Assembly: GCA_004335835.1 (NCBI GenBank)
Contig: RWJK01001867.1
Location: forward strand, 56,890-108,033
Direction of reading: 5' to 3'
Origin: Scenedesmus sp. ARA3
Lineage: Eukaryota; Chlorophyta; Chlorophyceae; Sphaeropleales; Scenedesmaceae
DNA: 51,144 nt
A program made the translations under genes and the position numbers. Below, in pieces: positions 1 through 9,808 of the stretch; the first letter of the stretch is position 1; the number at the start of each line of letters is the position of its first letter. The notes below the pieces were generated by a model. That model was not told where the DNA came from. It saw nothing but the letters and a program-made list of their open reading frames with translations, and made no database searches.

Positions 1-119
1 ATCTCAACCTGCATTTGGCTCGATCTCAACCTGCATTTGGCTCGATCTCAACCTGCATTTGGCTTGATCTCAACCTGCATTTGGCTCGATCTCAACCTGC
101 ATTGGCTCAATCTCAACCT
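1..119. repeat. 22-bp minisatellite at window edge
   Basis: Five to six head-to-tail copies of a 22-bp unit beginning ATCTCAACCTGCATTTGG run from the first base, with single-base changes and a 1-bp deletion in the later copies. The array stops about 35 bp before the acceptor of the first recognisable exon of the Strawberry notch-like gene, so it probably lies in an intron of that gene. There are no unique spacers between copies, so it is not a CRISPR array. Confidence 0.9.
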
Positions 120-154
120 GCAATCACTGCATTGCACAATTATTACGCCTGCAG

Positions 155-3100
155 AGCTCTGCGCCGGTGTACCACCTGCTCATGACGCCGGTGGGCGGTG
201 AGCGGCGCTTTGCTGGTGCCGTGGCCAAGCGGCTGCAGAGCCTTGGCGCGCTGCTGCAGGGCGACAGGCGCGCCATCGGGGCCGGGCAGTCGCTCAAGGA
301 GTTCGACATAGATAACAAGTACGTGGCTAGGTGCCTTTCCTTATGTAACGTCAAGTAGTGCGTGTCATGATAGTCATGAGTGTCGGCTGCTGTCTGGTAT
401 GTACGTGATGCTCTTGCTTTTTGCAGCAGCGACACTGCCGCTGCTGCTGCTGCCGCTGCTGCTGCTGGTTCAGGTGGGGCAAAGAGGCGCTTTCTTGTGT
501 TTTTGTGTGTGATGACAGTATATTTGAGTAGCTGCTTAGCCTTGTATGTTGTTGCACTCAATGCTGCCGCTGCTGCTGCTGCTGCTGCTGCTGCTGTGTC
601 AGGTGGGGCAAGGAGGCCCTGTCCCGTGTCTATGACGACGTCATGTTCAAGTCGCTGCCCATGCCTGGGGTCAAGCTGCCGCAGCCGGACTCAGATGAGG
701 AAGATGAGGAGCAGCAGCTGGGCAGCCGGGAGCCTGGGGTGAGTGGCACTTGCTAATTACTGCCACAGTGTTGAACCGTCAAAGCATGGTGAATTGTCAA
801 AGCATGGTGAATTGTCAAAGCAACAGGCAAGCAGCAGTAGCCTGGCAGCCGGGAGCCTGAGGTGAGTGGCACATTTGAAATATCAGCCACAGTGCTACAT
901 TGCTAAGAGCATTGCTGTAGTAAAGCAACGGAGCAGCAGCCTGGCAGCCGAGAGCCTGGGGTGAGTGGCATCCTTGAAACTCCGCCACAATGCTGGATTG
1001 CCTCAGCAACAGGCAAGCAGCCGCAGCCTGGCAGCCGGGAGCCGGGGACGAGTGGACTTGTGGTTACCAGCCACAATGCTGGAGCTGCCAGAGCAAAAAC
1101 AAGCAGCAGCAGCAGCAGCAGCAGCAGCGTGTTAGCCGGGGCGCAGCTGTGCACGCAGCTGTTGCAGTTTGACCGCCTTATGGATCAACTCACCCTGAGC
1201 AAACAGCGCCACACAGATCGACAACCGCCCACACGTGCAAGCCTGGCAGGCTGTTGCCGACGCCCTTGCTGCTGCCGCCGCCCACAACTTTCATCTCTGA
1301 TCTTTCCGCAGATGCAGTACTACCAGGCTGATGAGAAGCAGTACCGCTTCTTTAAGCGCCTGGGCGACGCATTTGTGCGCGTGGGGCTGCTGAGCGACAG
1401 CAGCGGCGGCTCCGCTGCCGCCTACTTCCCCGGCTCATGCCTGGCCCTGCCCAGCCCTGACGTGAGTGGCGGCTATGCATTCGATTTAATTGGTTGTGTT
1501 GGGATGCAGCTGTGCAGCACTGTTGCCGTGTGCTGCACTGACCCTTAGCTGTGGCGGCTTACTGCCCCGGCTCCTGCCTGGCCCTGCCCAGCCCTGACGT
1601 GAGTGATGCATCATGCTATGATAGGCTGGCCAGCTGTGGAACAGTACATAGGCCACTGCTGCGCGTTGGCCCCTTGACATCCGGTTAAATTTGTACTGCG
1701 TAGACATTTGCAGCACTGTCACTTAATGGTGTGCTGCAGCGCTGACCTAACGGCTAGCTCTACATCACATGCCTGCACTCAGCAGCAAGGTCAAGGGTTG
1801 CCGGTTGACATTTGGGTGACTTCGGCACTGAACTAATAATGCTTTGATGTGCTTGCGGCTGCTGCTGCTGGTGCTGTGCAGATGAAGAAGAACGTGCCGC
1901 GCTTCCTCAACAGGCTGCTGGGCCTGACGCTGCCTGAGCAGCGCATGGCCTTCGGGTTCTTCCAGGTGCGGCGGCGCGGCGGTTACAGCGCAGCAGCATG
2001 GCTATTAAACAGCCCGGCTGATGACAACTCAGCAGTCACTGGAAGCTGGATGTACAGCACGTAACAGCAGAAGGTTGCCCAGGTTGCCACGTAACAGCAG
2101 AAGCATGCATAATGCGGATGCCTGGGTCGCCTGACTGCTCTGCTGCTTGTGCTGCGCATTAATGAATCTTTACACATATACTCTGGATGTGCCCCACGGG
2201 CGACGTTTGAGGCTGTCGTGGCAGCGGCCAATTCCCGCGGCGACTACGACCGCGGCATAACAGTCACTAACACTCATACTGTCTGGCATATGCCCCTGCA
2301 GGCCACGTTTGATGCTGTGGTGGCGGCCGCCAAGTCCCGCGGCGACTATGACCGCGGCATACAGTCCATTGGGGCACCCCTCACACTGGCAGAGAAGCAG
2401 GTGCTGCACAAGGACAAGGCCTCAGGTGCGTGGGCCTTATATATGTATGTGGGGCCTGCGAGGGCATGGGGCAGTCACCACGATTGTCGCAGTATCCGCA
2501 TACCTGGCATCGGCTGTCCTTATGCCTGGCATTGGCTGTCTTTATGCCTGGCATTGGCTGTCCTTATGCCTGGCATTGGCTGTCCCCACATGTATGTTAT
2601 GCCCAAAAGCTTTTGGGCAGGCAGTTGCGCCTCAGGTGCTGCACAAGGACAAGGCCTCAGGTGCGTGTGCTTGGCTGCACGGCGCCTTGTCACCAGCAGC
2701 AGGGGGTGTGTTCCACTGCATGCTGTGTTGACGTTGGCAGAGAAGCAGGTGCTGCACAAGGACAAGGCCTCAGGTGCGACGTGCCGCACAGAAGGCCACA
2801 CAGGGGCTGTACTCACACGGCATCTGCTTGCCGGGGGAATGCGGGCAGGCGGCATGCAGTGCAGCAACTGCTGGGTGAAGCTGTGCCTGAAGATCAAGGT
2901 GTCAGGCAGTCACCATGCGTGACGGCAGCTGCCTAATTCATGCCAGAACCAGTGTCTCCTTCCGTCGGCTCACTCCTGCCATGTTATGCTGCCACGCCCT
3001 GCTCTACGACCCCCACAGGCGCGCTGAAACCTGTGCACTCTCACTGGAGAGTGACCTGGCATGTCATGGCAGCACTGTACCACCGTCTTCGTTTGCAGTT

Positions 3101-4174
3101 CCTGCTTACCTCACTGCTGGTGCTGTTGCTGCTGCTGCTGCTGCTGCAGGCGCTGAGACCTGTGCTCTCTCACTGAAGAGTGACCCTGGGCATGTCATGG
3201 CAGCACTGTACCACCATTTTTCTTTTGCAATTCCCGCTGTCCTCACTGCTGCTGCTGATGCTGGTGCTGATGCTGCTGCAGGCGCTGAGACCTGTGCAGT
3301 GTCACTGAAGAGTGACCTGGGCATGTCGTGGCAGGATGCAGCGGCAGCGCTGCAGGAGGCGGCTGCCCTGGCGCAGCAGCGCGGCGAGGAGCCCAGCCCA
3401 CACAAGTGAGTGAGGGCGCACTTGTTTCGAATGAGTGCCAAACATCAACCCTTACAACCCCTTGCACGCCTTACAATGCTCCTCCCAGGGCAGTGCAGCT
3501 TTCATTTGCTTTGTTGTCCTGCTACTTCGGATCCGTGTAAAAACAGCTGCTTTTTTGTCGGCCTGCTCTACTGGACTGCACTGTTGGTGTCGTATTTTCC
3601 TCGCAGTGGCTTCTACGTGGACCGCGGCTTTAACCTCGCCGGCCTGCTGCCTCACAAATACCTGTTGTGTTCCACGTGCTCTTGCTTGCATAATACTGAC
3701 TGCTGTGCTGGTCTGCCTGCTGCGCTGCGTTCATTGTTTTTTTTTCGTGTTGTGCAGCGGCTTCTACGTGGACCGCGACATCCCCAACCGACGGCTGCTC
3801 TGGCTGACTGCTTTGATACAACTGACATGCATACAACTGACTGCTTACATCATTCTTCTGTTGCGCAGCGGCTTCTGCGTGGACCGCGACCTCCCCAACT
3901 GGGGCGGCATGGGCCGCCTGAAAACTTGCTTTAGAGAACCAATATTTACCCGACAACCCTGTTACTGTCTGCCTGCTTTGCCTTTGCGGCTTCTTTTTGC
4001 GCAGCGGCTTCTACGTAGACCGCGACATCCCCAACTGGGGCGGCACAGGTCACCCGCGCATCTGCCTGGTCGTGCAGGCGGCAAGGGAGGCGGCAGGCGC
4101 TGCGGAGCGCTTCCGCGTGCGGCGACCCAACAACGGCTGGCTGCGGCTGGAGCTCACCATGCGCGAGGTGTGGC

Positions 4175-4205
<31 letters not shown>

Positions 4206-6957
4206 GCTGCATTCCTGTATACAGTATGCGCGGCTATTTTGCATCGCGCAGCTGCTGGTTACCATTGTGCTGTTTTGGCTGGCTGCGGCTGGCCTTGCTT
4301 TCTTGTCGAAGAGTTCGGACGACTGCAATTGCATGCCGCATCCTTCCGCGTCTGCTGCTGCTTCGGTCAGGTGCTTGACCGCCAGAAGCCGCTGCGCAGC
4401 CAGGAGCGTGCCGAGCTGCTGTGGAGCTTCTGGTACAAGCACACGGAGGCCGGCTGCATGCATGGGCCAAACTGTGCGCGGCGCTCGCGCGGCCAGGAGT
4501 GCACCTTTGGCGGGCGCAAGCATGAGATCAGCATGATCAGCGGCGCAGTGCTGCCGGTGTGGAAGGTGCGGCGCTGCAAAGACAGAGAGTGTGAACCTTT
4601 TGGGACTTGTTAGAAGGCTTTGGGGACTGAGCAAAATGATGCGATGCTGCCAGATGCTATCTGCTTTATATTTGTGTTGTTTTTGTGGCTGAGGAGGCTG
4701 TGCTACTGGAAGGCACCTGAGTGGCTTGCAGGAACTGCATTGGCCGGATACTGGCAGTTGTGGGTGTGGCGCTGTTTACAGCAGGCGCATGATCAGCATG
4801 ATCAGCGGCGCAGTGCTGCCAGTGTGGAAGGTGCGGTGCTGCAGACAGGGGGCTTTAAGACTTATCATAACGGCTTAGATGCTGGCAGCCGCCCAGCGGC
4901 TGTTACCTGCAGACTTTGTGTCCTGGGCTGAGGCAGGTGAGCCACAGGCAGACACATGAGTGGCTTGCAGAGACTGCACTGGTGAGGGCTGGCAGTTGTG
5001 TATGTGTTGCTGTTCATAGCTGGTGCAAGCACGAGATCAGCGGCGCGGTGCTGCCAGTGAGGAAGGTGCGGTGCTGCAGACGATTAGGCTTGGAGGGCTG
5101 GAAAAGAGGCTTGGCCGCTGCCAGCTGCCTGCTTCGTGTGTCTCAGGCACCTGGTTCAGCTGCTGTCGTGTTCAGCTGTCATTGCTAGTCCTAACTGTGT
5201 AGTTTGGGGTCACGGGCGTGTTTGACCCCATGAGCCTTGTCTGGCTCCTTATTTGGTCTGTCTGTGGCCCTTTTTGGTGAATTGTGATAGGTGACTGGTT
5301 TCTTTCATGCACTCACGGCACATATGGGTGCATCAATCTGTGCCACAATGCACCATAACGCGCCACAAAGCATGTCACGACACGCCGCAATGCGCCTTCA
5401 ACTCCACAGGTGCTGCACGAGGTCACGCCCAACTACACTTAGCGCTTACATAGCTGCAATCAATTGCACTCACGGCGGTGTGCCATGCTGTGTCGCACTG
5501 CTTCATTTGTGCAGGTGCTGCGTGAGGTGAACGCCAAGTCCATTCATGGCCACAACGCTGAGGGCGTCAAGGTGGCCAAGTCCTATGCTTGTGCTTAGCG
5601 GACACGCGCACCAACGGCATATTGTGCCATGCTGTTTCGCACCCCTTTGGCTGCAGGCGCTACACGAGGTCAAGGCCAGCTACATCTCAGTGCTTGAATA
5701 GCGGACACGTGCACTAACTGCATCCTGCCATGCTGCGCCACACTGCCTTGACTTGCAGGTGCTGCATGAGGTGACGGCCAAGTCAATTCATGGCCGCAAT
5801 GCTGAGGGTGTCAACGTGGCCAAGTCACATGCTTGTGCATAGCGGACACGCGCACCAACTGCATATATTGCCATGCTGCGCCACACTGCCTTGACTGCAG
5901 GTGCTACACGAGGTCAAGGCCAGGTACATCTCAGCGCTTGAATTGCGGACACGTGCACTAACTGCATCCTGCCATGCTGCGCCACACTCCTTGAACTGCA
6001 GGTGCTGCACGAGGTGACGGCCAAGTCAATTTATGGCCGCAACGCTGAGGGCGTCAAGGTGGCTAAGGCGCAGGTGCAGCGCGGCGCGCTGGCTGACGGC
6101 ACGCCCATCATCGGCATGACCATGGTGCCCGAGGACCACAGGTGCGTGTATGAAGATTAATTGCTGCTGCTGCTGCTGCTGCAGCTGTTGTGTGGCAACT
6201 GCTGTGAGCATGCTGCGTGAGGACCACAGGTGCGTGGCAGCAGGCTTTGCTTTGTTTCGTTTCCACCGGTGCGAAGCGGTCGTGCTTGCCAGGGGATAGG
6301 GGGGAGCAGGCGAGCTGCGGGGCCGTTGGCATGTGCTGGGCAGGGCTGGCGTCAACTCAGGTTCTTGCTGTTTTTTGTGTGCAACACACTACATGTGCAG
6401 GCTGGTGATCAACAAGGTTGAGATTGAGCCTCTAGGTGGCGTGGAGGCCATGGCCCGCCAGGCCTACGGCGGCAGCTGGCACTCTGCTTTTCTTTTGTTT
6501 GCTAGCTTTCACACACTCTGTCTCCTCCTCGCCTTGCATCAGCACGGTACCACTCACGTAGCATTTACTCGCTTGTTGGCGTTGTTATTACTGTGTGCAG
6601 GCTTGTCATAAACAAGATCGAGGAGATTGAGTCCCTGGGTGGCGTGGAGGCCATGGCCCGCCAGCAGTACGGCAGCAGCAGCATCTGGGGAGACATGGAA
6701 GGCCTGTGGGTGCCTGATGACGATGATGAGGCAGCAGCAGCAGGGCTGGTGCCGGGGGGCTGGCGGGGAGGCGATGATGTGCTGCAGCTGCTGCGCACGA
6801 TTGGTGCAGATGATAGTGAGAGTGAGGCAGAACAAGAGGAGGAGGAGGAGGAGGGAAGTGGGGAGGAAGGGGAAGGGAAGGAGGGTGGGGGTGGCAGCAG
6901 GAGTGCCAGCGGCAGCAGGAGCGGCAGCGAAAGCGATGATGAAGGCAGCAGCGGCAG

Positions 6958-6993
<36 letters not shown>

Positions 6994-7606
6994 GGATGAT
7001 GATGATTCTGATCAAGAGGAGGAGCAGAAGCCAAAGCCAGGACGGCGGAAAGCACAGCAGAAGCCAGTGGCAACGAAGCCAGCAGCAGCAGCAGCAGCGC
7101 CAGCAGCGCCACCGCAGGGCCGTGGGAGGCAGAAGCAGGTAGCAAAGCGGGGGCCATCATCACGGCAGCAACAGCAGCAACAGCAAGGCAGGAAGCCGCC
7201 GCCATTGCAGCGGCAGCAGCAGCAGCAGCCGAAAGGCAGGCGGCGGCAGCTCAATAGCTTGGACGATGAGGATGCGCCAGCAGCAGCAGCAGCAGCAAAG
7301 GATTCATCTGATGATGCTGAGGTCGTCGTCATTGACAGTGAGGACGCTGACGAGGACGCAGCAGCTGCCAGCAGCGGCAGCAGCAGCAGCAGCAGTGAGG
7401 GCAGCAGCAGCAGCGAAGATGAAGCACCACAGCCAAAAGCTCGGCCACAGGCTGCTGCTGCTGGGCGTGCTGCGCGTGCTGCTGCGCGCGGTGCTGCTGC
7501 TGCTGCTGGTGGTGGGCGGCCCGAGGTCGATGCTATCAGCATTAGCAGCGATGAGGAGTCAGCATCAGAGCAGGGGGACTCCTCCGATGAGAGCTCTGAT
7601 GAGTAG
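155..7606 (+). CDS. Strawberry notch / FORGETTER1-like helicase-family protein, C-terminal half (5' partial)
   Basis: Strawberry notch proteins (Arabidopsis FORGETTER1) are nuclear helicase-like chromatin and transcription co-regulators; this is the C-terminal part. Model, all junctions GT-AG and in phase: 155-318, 603-738, 1312-1461, 1882-1965, 2302-2425, 3282-3405, 4005-4167, 4371-4565, 6002-6141, 6601-7606 (761 codons plus stop). Family landmarks in order: SSAPVYHLL followed by GGERRF and [43 protein letters not shown], a Cys-rich CMHGPNC...ECTFGGR block, and SGAVLPVW. The N-terminal ATPase lobe lies outside the window. The last exon adds about 310 residues of disordered Glu/Asp/Ser, Gln and Ala tracts, including VVVIDSED and AISISSDEE, which resemble SUMO-interaction motifs. 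Introns hold many duplicated exon pieces. The gene converges with the tRNA ligase. Assignment is confident; the tail's function is unknown. Confidence 0.88.
466..490 (+). repeat. Echo of exon 603-738 start
   Basis: A near copy of the acceptor and first codons of the next exon (TTCAGGTGGGGCAAAGAGG against GTCAGGTGGGGCAAGGAGG at about 597) lies 130 bp upstream. It also follows a CTG-rich tract. It could act as a decoy acceptor. Confidence 0.75.
720..1055 (+). repeat. Fourfold repeat of an exon end with its donor
   Basis: The end of exon 603-738 (CTGGGCAGCCGGGAGCCTGG then GTGAGT) recurs at about 842-868, 942-968 and 1028-1052 with a few changes, each followed by GTGAGTGG or GACGAGTGG. Short stretches such as AAAGCA and CAACAGGCAAGCAG repeat between them. 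The first two copies keep a consensus-like donor. Confidence 0.85.
1425..1612 (+). repeat. Echo of exon 1312-1461 end
   Basis: The exon end encoding [11 protein letters not shown] plus its GTGAGT donor (about 1429-1467) recurs at about 1568-1605 with nearly the same sequence, again followed by GTGAGT. The copy is inside the intron. Confidence 0.85.
2196..2425 (+). repeat. Echo of exon 2302-2425 5' half
   Basis: The block at 2206-2262 encodes [19 protein letters not shown] and duplicates [19 protein letters not shown] of the true exon at 2302-2360. Synonymous and non-synonymous changes show an old copy rather than an assembly double. Further copies of the same exon's 3' end ([10 protein letters not shown] with its GTGCG donor) occur at about 2634-2666 and 2746-2779. 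Confidence 0.85.
3010..3330 (+). repeat. Three copies of an exon start (AETCA.SL.SD)
   Basis: The acceptor and start of exon 3282-3405 is preceded by related copies at about 3018-3072 and 3150-3205, each with CAG/GCGC at its start and encoding [12 protein letters not shown] sequence. The period is about 132 bp. The upstream copies run on into GTCATGGCAGCACTGTACCA, not present at the true exon. Confidence 0.85.
3601..4035 (+). repeat. Four copies of an exon start (GFYVDRD)
   Basis: GCAG/CGGCTTCTACGTGGACCGCG-type blocks occur at about 3604, 3757, 3866 and 4002, encoding [30 protein letters not shown] and [13 protein letters not shown]. Only the last continues in phase into the long exon 4005-4167 and is taken as real; the others are upstream acceptor plus exon-start copies. 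Confidence 0.87.
4510..5090 (+). repeat. Echoes of exon 4371-4565 end
   Basis: The end of the exon encoding [16 protein letters not shown] with its GTGCGGCGCTGCA donor recurs at about 4787-4848 and 5027-5083. The first copy is out of the exon frame; the second reads [13 protein letters not shown]. Spacing is about 270 and 240 bp, and the intron sequence after each donor (GGTGCTGCAGAC) is also duplicated. Confidence 0.85.
5511..6080 (+). repeat. Roughly 244-bp higher-order repeat ahead of exon 6002-6141
   Basis: The exon start GTGCTGCACGAGGTGACGGCC occurs at 6002 (real) and as copies at 5514 and 5759, spacing 245 and 243 bp. Half copies (GCGCTACACGAGGTCAAGGCC type) lie between them at about 5657 and 5901. 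The copies encode [20 protein letters not shown] peptides and then run into a stop rather than a donor. Intron spacers carrying GGACACGCGCACCAAC repeat in step. Confidence 0.88.
6395..6480 (+). repeat. Echo of last-exon start (RLVINK)
   Basis: GTGCAG/GCTGGTGATCAACAAGG at about 6395-6480 encodes [27 protein letters not shown] and duplicates the true last exon start at 6601 ([25 protein letters not shown]). No donor is obvious after the copy, so it is treated as an intronic echo about 203 bp upstream. Confidence 0.85.
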
Positions 7607-7927
7607 TAGCTGGCTGTTTGGCACTGCTGTTTGGAATGCCGTCTCCTAACACTGACTGTACCTGACAGCAGTCAAGCCATTGCTGTTGCCTGGCTGCAGC
7701 AGGTGCTGCTGCTTTGTCCAGATGCATAGTGCTGTGCAAGCGTATTGCAGTTGGTCTTCTTTCTCTCTCTTTCAAATGACTGCACCACGGGTGCTGTAGT
7801 GACGCGGTTGTGGTTGAGGCTTGCACCACTGGCGCAAGCAGTTGTGAGTGAGGCTTGCAAGGCTTTGCAGTTGTACCTCTGTGCTCTGATTGAGGTAAAG
7901 CTGCTGGCACTGTCTTTGGCTGGCTGA

Positions 7928-7932
7928 TGTAA
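7928..7932 (+). terminator. TGTAA polyadenylation signal, FGT1-like gene
   Basis: TGTAA, the usual chlorophyte polyadenylation signal, lies 322 bp after the stop codon at 7606. The convergent tRNA ligase signal is only about 160 bp further on. Confidence 0.5.
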
Positions 7933-8059
7933 AAATGACGAATCATAAACAAAGCCAGGATCCCGAAGGACGCTGGTGATGCACAGATGCGCACCTTCAT
8001 GATTGATGACGAACGTACACGGCCCTGGATTTGGAGAGAAACCAAGGATCCTCCGGAGG

Positions 8060-8560
8060 GTTGAACCCTAAACATCAGATGAACCCTTTACACGCACAAC
8101 CCTAGACACCAGCTGAGCCCTCGCACACTCAAAACCCTGCCATCAGCTGAACCCGAGCGCCTGCCCTGTCACCAGCACTGCTGCACTGCCGGCGGCTCAA
8201 ACCCACTGGGAGCCGATGTGGGTAAACTTTATCTTTGAAAGATATAGCACACGCGCAACACAGAATGCAGCAGGAGTGCCAACCCCACCAATGATCAGAC
8301 CTGCACAATTCCATATCCACCTGCTGTCAAGCCTACTAGGCTGGCCGCAGACAGGGTACCCTGCCTTCAGCTAAAGCCTCTCATCAACTGAACCCTACAC
8401 ATAAATTTGTAGCATCAGTTGAACCCCAGCACCTGCCCAGCCACCAGCAGCGGCTCAAGCAGCACCTTCTCCCACAGCTGAACCTTCTCATGCTCCGGCT
8501 CAGGAACCTAACATCGTAACAACATGTTATATATAACGCGATGCACATCAGCTGAACCCG
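8060..8560 (-). repeat. Decayed array of copies of the tRNA ligase stop region
   Basis: The sequence CATCAGCTGAACCC, whose complement holds the last codons Gly-Phe-Ser and the TGA stop, occurs at about 8546 (real) and as variants near 8071, 8106, 8141, 8381, 8413 and 8473. Copies near 8141 and 8413 extend into GAGCGCCTGCCCTGTCACC-type sequence matching the coding end at 8556-8575; the 8413 copy continues into CAGCAGCGGCTCA. The array is in the 3' UTR. Confidence 0.8.
8088..8092 (-). terminator. TGTAA polyadenylation signal, tRNA ligase
   Basis: TTACA on the given strand is TGTAA on the minus strand, 456 bp past the tRNA ligase stop at 8548. It sits beyond the array of stop-region copies, which would therefore be in the 3' UTR. 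Confidence 0.45.
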
Positions 8561-9773
8561 AGCACCTGCCCGGTCACCAGCAGCGGCTCAGGCAGCACCA
8601 CCCTGAAAGTTGCTGCATCACAGCCATCAGCCACACGCCCAGGTAGCAGCAGGCTGTCTGCTGCCTTGGCCCCTTTGGCTACTGCCAGCGTGATGTGTGG
8701 GTAGGGCAGCTGCTGCCAGGCTGCTGTCACAGCTTCAGGCGCTGCCAGCAGCTCGGCCTGCAGAAACGGCAGCGGCAGTGCAAGTGCGATGAGATTGAGA
8801 GCACGTGATGTGTGGGTAAGGCAGCTGCTGCCAAGCAGCTGTGACGACTCCAGGCCCCGCCAGCAGCTCCACCTGCGCAGATAGCAGCAGCAGCATCAGC
8901 AGCAGCAGTGCACCCAGCAGCAGCAGCAGCAGCATCAGATTTGGCAGCATGCGATCCAACTGCAGCTGCTGCCAGGCTGCTGGGACAGCTTCAGGCGCTG
9001 CCAGTAGCTCCACCCGACCCCACAGCAGCAGCAATGCAGAGGTACATGTCAGCAACATGTAAGCAATACGACGACTCTTGGCGCCGTTGTAGAGGAATTG
9101 CACCCTGGCAGGCAGCAGTGTCAGTGTTTGCAGGGCGCTGAGATACATTAAGAATCAAGCTGCCTGCCCATCAGTGCTGATAACAGCTTCAAGGTCAATG
9201 CAAAGCAGCCTTCAAAGTACAGTGAAGAGTAACGACAAATCATCAAGCAAGCGCACGCTTCTGCCCAAACCCCACCTGTGCAGCCGTCACTTCAGGGCTG
9301 ACGTCAAACGCCAGCAGCTGCAGCTGCACCTGCTGCCCCGCACACGCCAGCAGCACGTCGCGCTGCGTAGCAGCAGCACCCGGCTGATCTTTGTGCCACA
9401 GCGTGACGTGCAGCGCCGGCTTGACCTGTGAGTACAGCACACAGCATGCAGCAGCAGTTGGCCGGCACCAGCAGCAGTTTACGGTTCATTCTCATCAGAA
9501 CCAGCAGCAGCAAGCAGGAGGTAGTGGGCAGGACGTAGCAAACAGCCTGCAAGAGTGTCACTCAGTAATGAGCGGTAGTATGCTGATGGGCCAACAGCAA
9601 CATCAAAGACTGCGGCTCAAAGTCATGCGCTTCCTGCACACCAAAGGCTGCAGCTCCATCTACAGGCTCAACACAGGCAATGGACAGCCGTGCCCAACAC
9701 GTGTACATACATTGTGTAATTCCTACCTTCAAATCTACAGGCCCTGCCTCGCCAGCTGACAAAGAAGCTGGGC

Positions 9774-9808
<35 letters not shown>

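Noticed and set aside
1..119. CRISPR-like array
   Set aside because: Copies are contiguous with no spacers, in a eukaryotic intron-rich context. It is a minisatellite.
1145..1210. Possible extra FGT1-like exon ([15 protein letters not shown])
   Set aside because: It has a CAG acceptor, but no usable donor follows. The exons at 738 and 1312 already join in phase 0 without it.
4050..4634. 194-codon minus-strand frame
   Set aside because: It is the antisense shadow of FGT1-like exons 4005-4167 and 4371-4565.
9060..9144. Extra tRNA ligase exon (VQFLYNGAKSRRIAYMLL)
   Set aside because: It fits phase only with a GTTTGG donor upstream and an unclear donor after it, and the exons around it join in phase without it. 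Left unresolved rather than annotated.
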